From positions 3,071,638 to 3,135,637 of the forward strand of contig JAJEKV010000012.1 in the NCBI GenBank assembly GCA_021234155.1: a stretch of DNA of 64,000 nucleotides, written 5' to 3'. The stretch is from Isoetes taiwanensis (lineage: Eukaryota > Streptophyta > Lycopodiopsida > Isoetales > Isoetaceae). Below are positions 47,545-58,990 of the stretch, piece after piece. The position numbers were made by a program, and so were the translations under genes. Position 1 is the first letter of the stretch. Every line of letters begins with the position of its first letter. Below the pieces are notes generated by a model that had not been told where the DNA came from, made no database searches, and saw nothing but the letters and a program-made list of their open reading frames with translations.

Positions 47545-47885
47545 GGATGCCCCACGGATGTGGTGCCTTCTTTGCATTGTGGTGCCACATGTGGTGTCTA
47601 ATGTGGCACCACTATGGATCCACATTTTGCACCACATGTGGTGTCTTTGACGCCATTTGTGGTGCGGGCAATGGATTGCCATATGTGGTGCCTTGGGTGC
47701 ATTGTGGTGCCATAGGTGGTGTGTCATGTGGCACCAGCTTGATGCCACATGCCACACCACATGTGGTGAATATGACGCCACCCCCGGTGCCACATGCCAC
47801 ACCACATGTGGTGAATATGACGCCATTTGTGGTGCAAAGTTTGTCATGATGGAATTTGTGGTGTGTAAAGTGGTGCCTCGTTGTG
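47545..47885. repeat. Left subterminal repeat field (GTGGTGCCACATGTGGTG)
   Basis: Dense short words GTGGTG, GTGCCACATG and the palindrome CCACATGTGG in both orientations. A longer unit (GCCACATGCCACACCACATG then TGGTGAATATGACGCCA) is repeated at about 47750 and 47793. Comparable fields bind transposase in En/Spm-type elements, so this may be the transposase-binding region. Confidence 0.8.
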
Positions 47886-48016
47886 TCATGTGGTACTAAC
47901 CTTGGATTACTTTCTAGTTGAATTCAACAGACACCGAGAATGGATCAACTCTACAAGATCGGTGATTCAAAGGTAAGGCAAGATCAAACTTGTGATTCAA
48001 AGTCCGCCAAATTTTG

Positions 48017-48940
48017 AGGTACTTCATAACAAAATTCCTCAAGCGTTTAGTATAATTGTATTCTCATTGACAAATTTATGCTCACTCTTTTTGCAGGATT
48101 TGCAATCACCGCTGCATTGAGAATTGCCGTCATGAATTTTCTACAAAGATGGGTACAAGCCTTAGGTGTGAGTAGGGAGGATCAAAAGCAACTTCAAGCT
48201 ACCGAGGCACTTACAGTGAGCACTTATAGGTAGCTTAGTTTACATGCTAAGGGCCCGATGTAAGGGATGATGCCAATTAGGATTAGTGGACTTCCTAATC
48301 TTTCACCCCGGCTTAGTCTCTTTCGCTTGTCCCGCTTGATGTGTCTAATTTGCCCCTAGGATGAGGTCGCCACTCATTTTAGGTGGCGAATTAGATACAT
48401 CAAGCAGAAACTCAAAAAGAGAGTAAGCCCCGCTTAGTCTCCTTCGCTTTCTGCTTGTCGTATCTAATTTGCCCCTAGGATGACATCGCCACTGTGGCTT
48501 AATTAGATACATCAAGCAGAAACTCGAAAAAGGGAGTAAGCCCAACATAAAACAAGATCCCGGCCGGCTTAGTCTCTTTTGCTTCTCCCCGCTTTTGTGT
48601 ATCTAAAGTGCCCCCCGATTGCCGAATTTTAGGGGCACTTTATGCATATACCAATACCATCTTCCATGTCCGTAAAAAGTCTTTGAGGTACTTCATAACA
48701 AAATTCCAAAGTGTTTAGTATAATTGTATTCTCATTGACAAATTTATGCTTTTGCGCACAAATTTGCAATCACTGCTGCATTGAGAATTGTCAGTATGAA
48801 TTTTCTACAAAGATGGGTACAAGCCTTAGGTGTGAGTCCAGGGAGGATCAAAAAGCAAATTATTTTCTTCACCGAGGCACTTACGTGAGCACTTATAGGT
48901 AGCTTAGTTTACATGCTAAGGGCCTGATGTAAGGGATAGA
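48017..48940 (+). repeat. ~250-bp direct repeat pair with palindromic subunits
   Basis: 48017-48270 (GAGGTACTTCATAACAAAAT...TAGGTAGCTTAGTTTACATG) recurs at 48683-48940. Between and after them, subunits such as CTAATTTGCCCCTAGGATGA and TTAGATACATCAAGCAGAAA repeat (48340-48545, 48965-49075). Many are inverted around GTGGC, so they can fold back. Confidence 0.85.
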
Positions 48941-49916
48941 GGCAGAAACTCGAAAAGAGAGTAAGCCTAGCTTAGTCTCCTTCGACAAGACATGTATCTA
49001 ATTTGCCCCCTAGGATGACATCGCCAAACTCGTGTGGCTTAATTAGATACATCAAGCAAAACTCAAAAAGGAGTAAGCCCGACATAAAAACAAGATCCCG
49101 GGCAAGATCCCGGCTTAGTCTCTTTTTCTTCTCCCGTTTTGTGTATCTAAAGTGCCAAGTCAAGTCAAGCTCCAAATGAGGGTGTCTAACCGACAACAAT
49201 CGCCAGATCGCCAGATGCATTAAGTCATGCTCCACACCAATCGCCAAATCAGCAGATGCATCGTTATGATCCAACAAATCGCTTGGTGAATGTAAGTCAC
49301 AAGGTAACTTCCAACCTTTTGTGCCCGCTTCTTTTTAATTTGACCCATATAGTTACCGAATCATAAATTTTTGCAGCCGGAAGTGTCTCGTAGAAAAAGC
49401 AAGAGCAGAATTCCAAGCAAAAGACACCTCCAAGACATTCTGAAGCATATATGTGTCTTGCTATATGTGTCTTTGTAAAGCATGTTGTGGCTGCAGTAAT
49501 ACGAGGCTTGGACATACTATCCCAATGCAAGGTGAGTTCAGAATTTGAAGGTATTACTCATCCAATGTGAGGCCTGATATGTTTGTTGCAGGGTGTACCA
49601 ATTTCTAGTTGCGAGCTGTTGGACACGCGCAGAATGATGATTGATGTTGTGAAGCACAGTTGCTGTAGTAATGAAGCTGAGGTTGACAGATCAATAGATC
49701 TTTACTTGTAATCACATGTTTGTATTATTGTAACCAAAGAGGTTATTCTTGTAACCTATTCTTTCATTGACACTCTAATGTACATTGTTGTATACTATTG
49801 TATACAATAGACTTTTTTCGGGTCGACCGTGAGCAACACTGTGGAGTTCAAATCTCCGTAAGAAATTGATGTATTCAAAGATTCATGACAATGTGGTGTT
49901 ACATGTCGTGATAGAT

Positions 49917-50600
49917 GTGGTGATGCAAATGGTGCATGTGGTGAATCATGTGGTGCATTTGGTGAACCATGTGGTGAATCATGTGGTGAATCATAGGTGG
50001 CATGCTGGAGCTTACGTGGCATGTTGGAGCCTAGGTGGCATGTTTGAGCCACCTTGGCATGTTTGAGCCTAGGTGGCATATTTGAGCCACCTTGGCATGC
50101 TTGAGCCTTTACATGACCTTTGTTACATGTTTGACTTTCATTGACCAACATGTTTGGTGATGCAAATGGTGCATGTGGTGAATCATGTGGTGCATTTGGT
50201 GAATCATGTGGTGAATCATAGGTGGCATGTTGGAGCTTACGTGGCATGTTGGAGCCTAGGTGGCATGTTTGAGCCACCTTGGCATGTTGGAGCCTAGGTG
50301 GCATATTTGAGCCACCTTGGCATGCTTGAGCCTTTACATGACCTTTGTTACATGTTTGACTTCCATTGACCAACATGTTTGGTGATGCAAATGGTGCATG
50401 TGGTGGATCATGTGGTGCATTTGGTGAATCATGTGGTGAATCATGTGGTGAATCATAGGTGGCATGTTGGGGCTTACGTGGCATGTTGGAGCCTAGGTGG
50501 TATGTTTGAGCCACCTTGGCATGTTGGAGCCTAGGTGGCATGCTTTCGGTCTATGTGGCATGCTTGACCCTTTACTGTGGCATGTTGGAGCCTAGGTGGC
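49917..50600. repeat. Three-copy ~230-bp tandem array
   Basis: Units beginning GCATGTGGTGAATCATGTGG lie at 49934, 50171 and 50396, giving periods of 237 and 225 bases, both multiples of three. On the minus strand a 248-codon frame (49795-50541) therefore stays open through all copies and encodes a repeated Pro/Ser/His-rich sequence (SPHDSPNAPHDSPHAPFASP). Internal words GGAGCCTAGGTGGCATG and TGAGCCACCTTGGCATG are themselves repeated. The open frame is probably a by-product of the periodicity. Confidence 0.9.
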
Positions 50601-50639
50601 ATGCATGCAAACGTCCCTTTCCTCTTCTGCCTCATTCCC

Positions 50640-51030
50640 AAAATCGTATGGATGCCTACGATTTGCATCCCTTTTATTCCCAAAATTCTGCCCTCGCAGC
50701 CTTCATTCCGGCCCCCATCGCCTATTCCGCCATCTCCTTCACTCCTTCCCCATTCCGGCCCATCTCCTTCACTTCCGCCATGGCCAAGTTCAAGACTACA
50801 CTCAAGCAGAACACTATCCCTACCATTGTGCTCGCTTCCCTTCGCAGCCCAAAGACGGCCAATCCGTGGCTTCCTCATGGAGGATCCGCGGTCTTCCTCC
50901 ACCGCAGGAGGCCGCCTTGCACAAGCAGGGGCTAAGTTCACTCCACCGTGAGGTGGAGAAGCTCATCATGGATCATCAAGCCGCCGCCGGCCGCTATGGG
51001 TGCTCGAGTGGGTGCATGCAGTTATGATGA
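50640..51030 (+). other. GC-rich, gene-like segment inside the TIR element (possible captured host DNA)
   Basis: Composition changes sharply from the flanking repeats. Overlapping frames are open for 120-140 codons on both strands. The plus strand at 50780-50936 (MAKFKTTLKQNTIPTIVLAS) and 50940-51000 (LHREVEKLIMDHQAAAGR) look most protein-like. I recognise no domain. Large TIR elements often carry host gene pieces, so capture is plausible but unproven. Confidence 0.4.
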
Positions 51031-52457
51031 CGAGGAGCCACCCTCTAAATGAAGATGTATGCCATGAGGACGACCTCCATATAGAGCTCAAGATGGCCCC
51101 CTCACCGATTAGTTTAGATTTGTATTGTAATCCCCGGTTTCAATTTTTTTTGGCAATAGTCCTTGTGACTATTCTTTGTAAAGGCTTTTCATTAATGACG
51201 TAACTTGTTTTGCAATAGTCCTTGTTTTGCAATAGAACTTGTTTTGCTTTAACTGTTTCTCCGAAGTTTCCAATCGCTTTTTTCGCTTAGCTGAACTTTT
51301 GTCATTAATTATAAAATGCAAACAAGGAATTTGAAGGTGCGTAATCTATGATCCGCACACTAACAAAATATGGTAAACAAAGCTCAAAGAAATAGGAAAA
51401 TATGAGATGGGTGGCTCGTTCAAAAGAAATAGAGTTCAAAAGAAACCTAAAAGAAAAAACACGTAATTCCCTCAAGCAAAAGTTAGTGGCCTTGCAAGAA
51501 TCTTTGCACAAAGCAGAGCTCAATGAATTTTGGCCTCATATCAATTCAGGGACCTAATTTGGGATCCATATATTGCCGCCACCAAAATCACCAAGATACT
51601 ATCAGAATCCTGAGAGCCATTCCATTTTCCTCGACCGGTCAAAAATGGTCAATGCCCCCGGCCGATTATGGTGAAATCTGGGTGAAAGCCGTGGTGAAAA
51701 ATGTGGTGAAAACTGGGTGAAGCTGTGGTGATGCAAACGTTGTTTTTATATTTCAAAGGGAGAAAATACATATGGAAATCTACCACACCCTAGAGAATAG
51801 TTCATACTTTTATGAAATGAAGTATGCGTAAAAATCAGTGGAAAACTATAACCCCGAAGCTTCTAGTATTATCAAAATGCATTAGAGATATAATAATAGC
51901 TGCTTTTGAAGAGGTTAATGATGACATACGCTATCGGGCCTCAATCGATCCTCGCATTGTGAGATCTCAGAACTCTTCTTCTTCCAAGTATGTCCAAGAT
52001 TTCATCAAGTTTTTCTCACTGAATAGTTGGTGAAATCCAAAGAAACACTAAAACATGAGCTTCTCGCTTCTGCCCCCACTTATGATACGATTCACAAAGT
52101 ATTGTCTCAGTTGTTGTGTCTCCATGCACCGGGCCTGCTGAGCACTTTTTAATGGTCAAGCATGGATCATTTCCCTTTTAGTTCGATGAACATATCCTCT
52201 TCCTCAAGCATGGGAGAGCTGCTAACTCATCCTCGTAATCATACGCCACCCCCAGAACCCCTCGCCGGCCGCACCAGCCTCGCGGTCTCCCCGACCGCAT
52301 CCGTAAAACAACATCATTAGTAATAAGAAAGGCAACCGCCTATCACCGCCTTTGGCTTCTAATTCTTTAAGCCCATCGAATTAACCTATGTTTTAAGCCT
52401 AGAATACCTCGAATTCATGGGTCCTCCGCCCCTCTAATATCCGCCTGCTCCTCGGGT

Positions 52458-53394
52458 TTATTTGCTCCAAAGATAGGTCTTACCAGATGCGATCGCATTT
52501 GAACCGGGCGAAATTGTTTGTGCCCGTGTTCTCCTTCTCGCTTTCTTCCCGCCATAGCCGGATCGGGATAAGCCAATGTCCGCATGCAAAACTAGATTTA
52601 GGGTTTCCTCCAATCTTTCCCGCACATTTACCAAATTTTTTTGAATGATTGAACTTGCATTTGATGTGACAGATTTCCAAAGCAGGGTTTCATCATGTGT
52701 TTCTCTCGTCCCATTCCGCTCATCCTTAATGTAATTTTTCTCAGGTGTCACTTTCACCCCAATTAAACAAGAAAGATTGAAGAGTGAAGATTTATATTAA
52801 ACATATAAAATGATTACATAAGGTTACATTTCAGATTATATACACTTGTTTTCATTCCCCGTGGGTCTATCAAAAGAGATCCGGGTCCAGCCCTCCTCGC
52901 CATCTTCTATGATCACCGATCAAGGCCACCGGGTCAGCTTTCCCAAATTTATTTGCTCCCATTCGAGGGAAAGCAAAACCATAATGGTGGAGTGTTACCA
53001 AACGTAATAGCAGCTTTTCTCCATGTCCATCCCGCAAGGCCTTGTGATGATAGTACATATCCCCTCAAGTGAAGGAATTGGTCCTCCTCAGAACAACCTA
53101 TCATAACAAAAGAGGAACCTCGCTTTAGCGAAAAGGCTTGGTAGCCATTAAGCGTAAAAGGTCTCAACCTTTGCGCATCCCGGTCAATAGTATGAGGAAC
53201 GGGCCAAAGATGCCGGTGTGTAAAAATTTCGCTGGAGGCAGAGTAAGTTGAGAGGTCCGGGAGTCGGTGGTGTACAATTCAACCTCCCTTGTGAGAGTTT
53301 TCAGCATTTCGCGGGTCATATTCTCATCCTGAATAGAGTAATTTCTCAGATCCCGAGCATGTCCATCCATTCTCGCATGGCTGAAAATCGACAA
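52458..53394 (-). pseudogene. Unrecognised degraded coding region inside the TIR element
   Basis: A chain of minus-strand frames in shifting phase (53394-53164, 53167-52949, 53058-52870, 52757-52458) reads like one decayed protein: REVELYTTDSRTSQLTLPPA, then LNGYQAFSLKRGSSFVMIGC, then HHYGFAFPRMGANKFGKADP. It lies downstream of the transposase relic in the same direction and may be its C-terminal part or a second element gene. No family recognised. Confidence 0.4.
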
Positions 53395-53859
53395 AGACGC
53401 CTAGGTATTATGGGCTCTTCTTCTCGTCACATTGTCCCATTCCCAAGACTCCATCGCTTTTGCAAAAGATCCAAGAGGTGAAGTTGGCCATGTCTCGCCG
53501 TAGTAGCCGCCGTAAGTCAGAAAACAGAAATTGCTTCCCCACCCACCAGAAAACAGAAAATCAGAACCGCTTCCCAAGGACCTCGCCAGAAACCGCTCGC
53601 CCCCCCGAATCGCTGTAATAAATCAGAAACTCGGCCGGAGCAAGAAGAATGGCATCTCGCCTTTTGGGTTGCCCGAGGTCATTAATTTTCGCCATCCCAT
53701 AATGATTTTTCGCACGGCCGCCACCAAAGGATGATGAGAGGAATTGATGGGACCGAGAGAATTTAAGGAAAAGGAAAGTATTTCAAGAGAAAAGCTGCTC
53801 GTAAGATCTATCCGTGGTTCGGAGAAGAGACAGTAAAGTGAAACACGCAGTGAAACATA

Positions 53860-53935
53860 GTGAACACATGTGTCACCACATGTGGTGAAACACATGTGGT
53901 GAAACATGTGGTGAACATGGGTGAACCCCGGGCAT
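53860..53935. repeat. Internal CACATGTGGTGAA cluster
   Basis: GTGAAACA...CACATGTGGTGAAACACATG repeats several times within 75 bases. The same word as the left subterminal field, here between the two coding relics. Confidence 0.75.
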
Positions 53936-54379
53936 GTTACATCGTGGACATCAAAATACAATTACATATTACATCGTAAGCAAACATATTACATTGAAAC
54001 AAGGGACATCAAAATACAATTGAGCATGGAATTGAGTTTTTATATTATTCCCAAACAAGGCAAGACACAACAACATATTCAAAATTTCTCAATCATTTCC
54101 TAACCTCAGAAGAATGTGTTCAAATATATTCTTCATCGACATGCTATCTTCATCGATAAAACCCTGCAAGTTTTCTAGAATCTTTTCCTCATCCGCCTCG
54201 GTCTAGCCTCAGAAACAGTTCGAAAGCACCTTTCTTGATCTCGCCGCATGGGAACTCGAATAGCACAAATTTGAGTAGAGAATACAAGTGACTTTGGCTC
54301 GCTTGTCAACAACTCATACATCACCTTTGACCGAGGCTTCTTTCTATAGTAAATGCCTCCACAACGGTTTCACCTCTCA

Positions 54380-57300
54380 TAAACAAGTTTCCGCTCGCTT
54401 GAAGTCATTTTCAACTTCAAATTTTGGCTTGGTGCATAGCAACATCCAAAATACGTAATCCTCCTCGCTCCCTTTAGGTGCAAAGAATCGCAAAGTCGCT
54501 TTCTTCTAAGTGCTTCGCAAGTACATTTGCCAAGGTTGAGTATAGTGGCCTCGTAGACTTGGGGTCTCTTCCACATCCGCATGAACATTGGAGGATGGTT
54601 CAACGACTACAAGGTCCCATTCATCTACATACAATTCGTTCTCACACATGTCCCATTTTCCATCCAAACAATTGCCGCAAAAACATGATAGCTTTCGTAT
54701 GTAGTCGTGTTGGATTTCCTCGTGGTCAATCCATGGACCAATGAATTTGCCCGGTTTCGAATTGTCTCGCACCCCAAGCCTTTTTCCCCGTTGATATCCT
54801 CGTGTTTTATTTCCCGTAAGTATCTCCTAACTTTTCTTCCATTTTCACCCACTCGATGTACCACATTGAAATTGTTTCTCTCGCAATTTTCACCACATCA
54901 TGGGCATTATCTAGTTTAATGTCGATGTTTAAGTCAGAGACCTCGATCCATCTTTTCAATTCTCGCCGCCTTTCCCATCATGTTCACCTTTTCCATGGTT
55001 TGATCCAAAGAAGTTCCACATCATGTTGACCTCTCAGATCACAACCGTATCTTCCAACAAAATAAAATGATCCGGCCGCTTTGAATTGTGATGCAAAGAC
55101 CATCCGAAAATACATAGTGTCGTTTGGGGACATTGCCTTTCTCGCTTTTAAGTACTCAAAATGTTTCATAAAACAATGTTGAACAAAAAGTGTGTCATGT
55201 TCCCTATCATCCCACACATAGTAGTGTGTTTCCTTCTCAATGGTGTCTCTGTCTCAGGATCAACCCGATAGGTTATTTGAACAAATATAGTTATCCGTTG
55301 TTGACCCAAATAAGATGGACCGAACTTCATTCTCGCCTCCTAAAAGTATAATTCTCTCATAAGTCAACCACGGATAGGTAAGCATCTCCGTGCAAGTTAT
55401 CAAGGAGTTCTTTTGTACCGGCCTCGCCCGCCACTTATATCCGTTGTGTAAAGGAAAATTTGGAAGCTTCTCCAACATTTTGTTCACCGCTGGAAGACTT
55501 GCGCTTCATTGTGTTGGTGAACGAGCTTAGACTTCTTGATGCCATCTCTCAATACGCTTTTTCATAGTCTAGGTATTCCCACTTCACCATGCCACTATCA
55601 CTAGATTGTTCATGTGGGCGATAGGGAACTTCTTAATCCCACACTCTTTACACTCACCCGCAATGCATTCCCTTATGGTAAGGTTGGAAGCTAGTTTTCT
55701 CACATAAAATTCCCCGCCACGCACTTTTGTGCTACTTATTTTGTATTCGTGACGCCTCTCATTCACCATATATGTCCGACCAAGAAAGTCGACAAGTGCA
55801 AAATGCAGCCTTTTGGGTGCTTAGTTCTCATACTATTGAAGCCATCTATTAGCATCCGTGATTCTAACATGGTATATACAAAGAAGAACTATTGAAGTCC
55901 TTTAATTTTACAACAAACCATGGTTTCAAATTTTTCAAACATCCTCTCGCTTGATCATAACACTAGGATGTTCCGCCTTGAATTTCCCCGAACAATTGCA
56001 ACCGCAAGGAAGATAACAAGGTGATCAAAGATATTTATTGCACACTACATTTTCCACCACACTAGGCACCACATAGCATATATTATATATATTCATCTTA
56101 CACCTCCTTATTCACCACACTAGGCACCACAACGCATATATTATATAATTTATTGTACACCATATTTTTCACCACACTAGGCACCACATAGCATATATTA
56201 CGTATATTCATCTTACACCTCGTTATTCACCACACTAGGCACCACATAGAATATATTACAAAGATTCATTTTACACCATATTTTTCACCACACTAGGCAC
56301 CACACTAGGCACCACACCGCACCACACTAGGCACACCACACCACACTAGGCACCACACCATGTTATTCACCACACTAGGGACCACATAGCATATATTACA
56401 AAGATTTATTTTACACCATGTTATTCACCACACTAGGCACCACATAGCATATATTACAAAGATGTATTTTACACCATGTTATTCACCACACTAGGCACCA
56501 CAAAGCATATATTGACAAAGATTTATTTCACACCACGCTCACCACAAAGAACCACATATCACAAGCAATCACTAACCACATACCACATACCACATTAACA
56601 ATAAAAAAATGTGGTGAAGATGAAGAAATGAAATAACCTGGATTCTTCCAGATAGTGAGTGGCATGATCCTCTCTTACATTTCGCTCCAATCTTCCTCAA
56701 CTTAACATCCTTTGCATTTGAGAGACCCTACTGCTTTTGGTCCAAAATTGCTGCACAAGTTCTATGACGTAATTGGGAATTGCATCCGCTTCTTCTAACT
56801 CTTTTGTACAAAACCCATTTCCCTTTTGCAATCTATCTCTTCCCTCTTCAATTTTGCTTTGGTAAGATTCCTAGGATGAACACCCGCCAGCTTTACCAAA
56901 ACCCCGAAAGCACCGACAGATTAGCACTTTCTAGATAATGCTTCCTCTTACGCCATAGCAAGGCAACTACTCTTTGGCCGCTAAACCGCCATTGCCAAGT
57001 AGACTTCTTCACAAGTTGAATGGAAGCCCCGAGGTTGTCGACCACAATGCTCTTGGCTTGCAAATCTTTCAAATTTCTTCGCCAAGTACGCCGTCCATTG
57101 TGTCATCCTACGATAATCTAGTAAAACCTCTTTTCTTATCGGGCCGTTAGACAAGCCTTTAGTGGTGCTATGAAATGAAGATAACAATTTTAATACCATC
57201 CGACGCCTAGTAGAGGCCGCTCGGTGGATCCTCCCTCCGGCCGATGCAATTTTTGCTAATTCTTCTTTAGCTTCCTTTTGTCTTTTCCTTTTACGCCTTT

Positions 57301-57609
57301 TATGATCCCGCTCTTGTTCGAGTTCTCTTTCTCTTACCCGTGTTCTGGTTTGAGATTTTAGGCGATTTGCTTCCAAATTAAATGATTGAAGGTATGAACC
57401 TGATTGATCCACAACCGATTAAGCGCCATAGCCGCGGTGCTTCGTGAAAGGCGCTGGTGGGTCGTGGGTTTAGAAATCGGTTCCGGTGGAGATTGGAATG
57501 GGACGGGTGGCATAGGAAATTGAATGGGACGGTGGCGAGGAATTGGGTTGTTGCAGCTCAAGAAATGATTGAATCCGGGCAGTACATGCACTAGGCGCCA
57601 AACAAACAT
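54380..57609 (-). pseudogene. Degraded DDE-type transposase of the TIR element
   Basis: Minus-strand frames broken by many stops and shifts. From N to C: a Lys/Arg-rich start (57412-56981; RERELEQERDHKRRKRKR), then VQQFWTKSSRVSQMQRM with a DHATHYLEES block (~56750-56650), Cys-containing pieces near 55770-55590 (CKECGIKKFPIAH), and MSPNDTMYFRMVFASQFKAA then SFYFVGRY at 55130-55040. Next comes MMWNFFGSNHGKGEHDGKGG (HGKGEHDG at 54974-54997) and, in another frame, a DNAHDVVKIARETISMW stretch. Finally CFCGNCLDGKWDMCENELYV (~54690-54630) forms a zinc-like C-terminal block. The 'FKxxxxFYFVxRY ... FFGSxHGKGExDG' order is seen in a class of cut-and-paste transposases. I infer the second acidic catalytic residue lies in GEHDG. 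Confidence 0.6.
56041..56565. repeat. Right subterminal tandem array (CACCACACTAGGCACCACA)
   Basis: About ten copies of a ~60-base unit: CACCACACTAGGCACCACAT, then AGCATATATTA and a TTTATTTTACACCATGTTATT spacer. A condensed run of the 14-base core lies at 56290-56350. It is the counterpart of the left subterminal field and lies upstream of the transposase relic's 3' half, between coding blocks. Confidence 0.9.
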
Positions 57610-57677
57610 TTAAAATCGCACCACAAATTTGATATCTCCCACCACATTTTTAGGGGGGACAGGGGGGACACCCAGGG

Positions 57678-57703
57678 TGTTCCACTACAACATGCTTTCA
57701 CCC
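57678..57703 (-). repeat. Right terminal inverted repeat
   Basis: Ends ...CATGCTTTCACCC, then CAAG of the host gene. A G-rich stretch (GGGGGGACAGGGGGGACACC) lies just inside and is absent at the left end. Confidence 0.93.
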
Positions 57704-58515
57704 CAAGTTCTCTTGGGCAGCAATGGATGGCAACTTCGTCCATAAGAGCCAGGCAAAAACATCATATATTTACAACGTGGTGAAGGAGATGGTTCCACTG
57801 GACAGTTGTGTTCTTGATTTTTTCTCGGCTGGCACAGCTTCAAAAGTTGCTCCGATGCAAGGAAAACGCAGTATTTCCTTTAAATATGATGATAAGGTAT
57901 GTCGTTTCCTCAGATCCTTCTTTGAAACTCTAGAGAAAATGGCAAGGCCTACCAAAGAAGAGGAAGAAGAAAATGTTATGCCCGATAAGCCAAACAGTTC
58001 AGACATGCCGAACATCAAAATAACTCAGGAGATAGATCTCAGCAAGATGGATCAAATACTGGATGCTCTGGATCAGAAACGTTTCGAAGAGAGGTTACAG
58101 GAAACCAGGGCACTGCTAGAAAAAACAGAAAAGGCAACTACTGAGCTTGACCCACGGTTCAAAAAGCTGGAGGCACTGAACAAAAATTTTGAGAAGATCC
58201 TGCCAGTGATAATAGGTTCTGTAGAAAAGCCGCTTCATAATTTAGAATACATGGGAATCTGATGACGCATCTGGAAGTGGTAGACTAGAGGGCGACCATT
58301 CACCAAAGAGACAGAAGTTGGTTTGCTCTACAGAATACTCTATGGCATTGGAGGATGAATTGTTGGATAGTTCTCAGGTGTCAGGGCATGTGCAAGAGAT
58401 AGCTGGCGCAATGGATGGGGATATGCCGGATACTATAGGATATACAGAGATGGACACATCACAGACGATTGCCGCAGGAAAGGAGCATGTTAGAAGAATA
58501 GCTGCGGAGCGTTGA
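57704..58515 (+). pseudogene. Methyltransferase-like gene, 3' part
   Basis: Resumes in frame after the transposon (Lys, then FSWAAMDGNFVH). It contains VLDFFSAGTASKVAPMQGKR followed by SISFKYDDKVCRF, which matches motif I (DPFxGxGT...) and the following acidic strand of N6/N4 amino-methyltransferases that place the DPPY motif first. A charged, coiled-coil-prone tail follows (DQILDALDQKRFEERLQETR ... KKLEALNKNFEKIL). A one-base frameshift near 58255 moves the frame into the final segment (SPKRQKL ... EHVRRIAAER) ending at 58515. The AdoMet-pocket Gly pattern (FFSAG) is altered from FxGxG. Confidence 0.65.
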
Positions 58516-58990
58516 TGTAGAGTCTGTGAAAGAAACTCAATGAAAATATCAATCCATAATTACCTTTTTTGTAATTATACTTCTTTGAAAATACATGTTT
58601 TATGATGTATGCCTACTTCACATGAATATGTTTGTCTCAAAAATCGCGACTGCGACTATTCTGACAAGTTTTCTCTATTTTATAGATTAATATTAGGTAA
58701 TTGCAAGCATTAAACTCTTTATATTTTGCCTTGCTTTCTTGTCCAAACTATCGCCATGGCGATCTTTGGGAGCACTAGTGATGCTTTTGGAACCCCTGAC
58801 ACCTAGAGGCTATAGGTGTACAGGAGATTTTCGGCGATTGTAAATTTTTCAGGCTGATTTACTAATTATTAACGCTTCATTCTGGTTGCATACAATCATT
58901 TTTTAGTTTGCCTGAGATGACCGCGACCTATTCGTTGTCAAATGAGAAAATGAAATTTCTCTAATTAATGAAATCTTGCTTTGTAGCTGC
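58516..58990. other. No gene seen; 3' flank of the methyltransferase-like gene
   Basis: AT-rich sequence without a supportable frame. Probably the old 3' UTR. Confidence 0.4.

Larger units (their letters stand above)
46194..57703 (-). mobile_element. 11.5-kb TIR DNA transposon inserted in the methyltransferase-like gene
   Basis: The ends are 26-bp perfect inverted repeats beginning GGGTGAAAGCATGTTGTAGT (46194-46219 and 57678-57703), with further imperfect similarity inward. CAAG flanks both sides (46190-46193 and 57704-57707), so the target copy is 4 bp, or AA if one more G is assigned to the end. Removing the element with one target copy restores an open frame. The interior has a degraded minus-strand transposase, subterminal fields of short GTGGTG/CACCAC words, and several tandem arrays. 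The superfamily is uncertain: a 4-bp target and the HGKGEHDG protein block suggest a Sola-like group, but this is inference. Confidence 0.88.

Noticed and set aside
47292-47899. Overlapping 80-185-codon frames on both strands with Cys/His-rich translations
   Set aside because: Produced by the GTGGTG/CACATG repeat field; the same repeated words open frames in every phase.
49795-50541. 248-codon minus-strand frame as a real protein
   Set aside because: Explained by tandem units whose periods are multiples of three; kept only as a finding, not a gene.
46194-57703. A CACTA (En/Spm) element, suggested by CACTAC inside the terminal repeat and subterminal arrays
   Set aside because: CACTAC is 12 or more bases inside the true end, the ends are GGGTGAAAGC, and the target copy is CAAG, not 3 bp.
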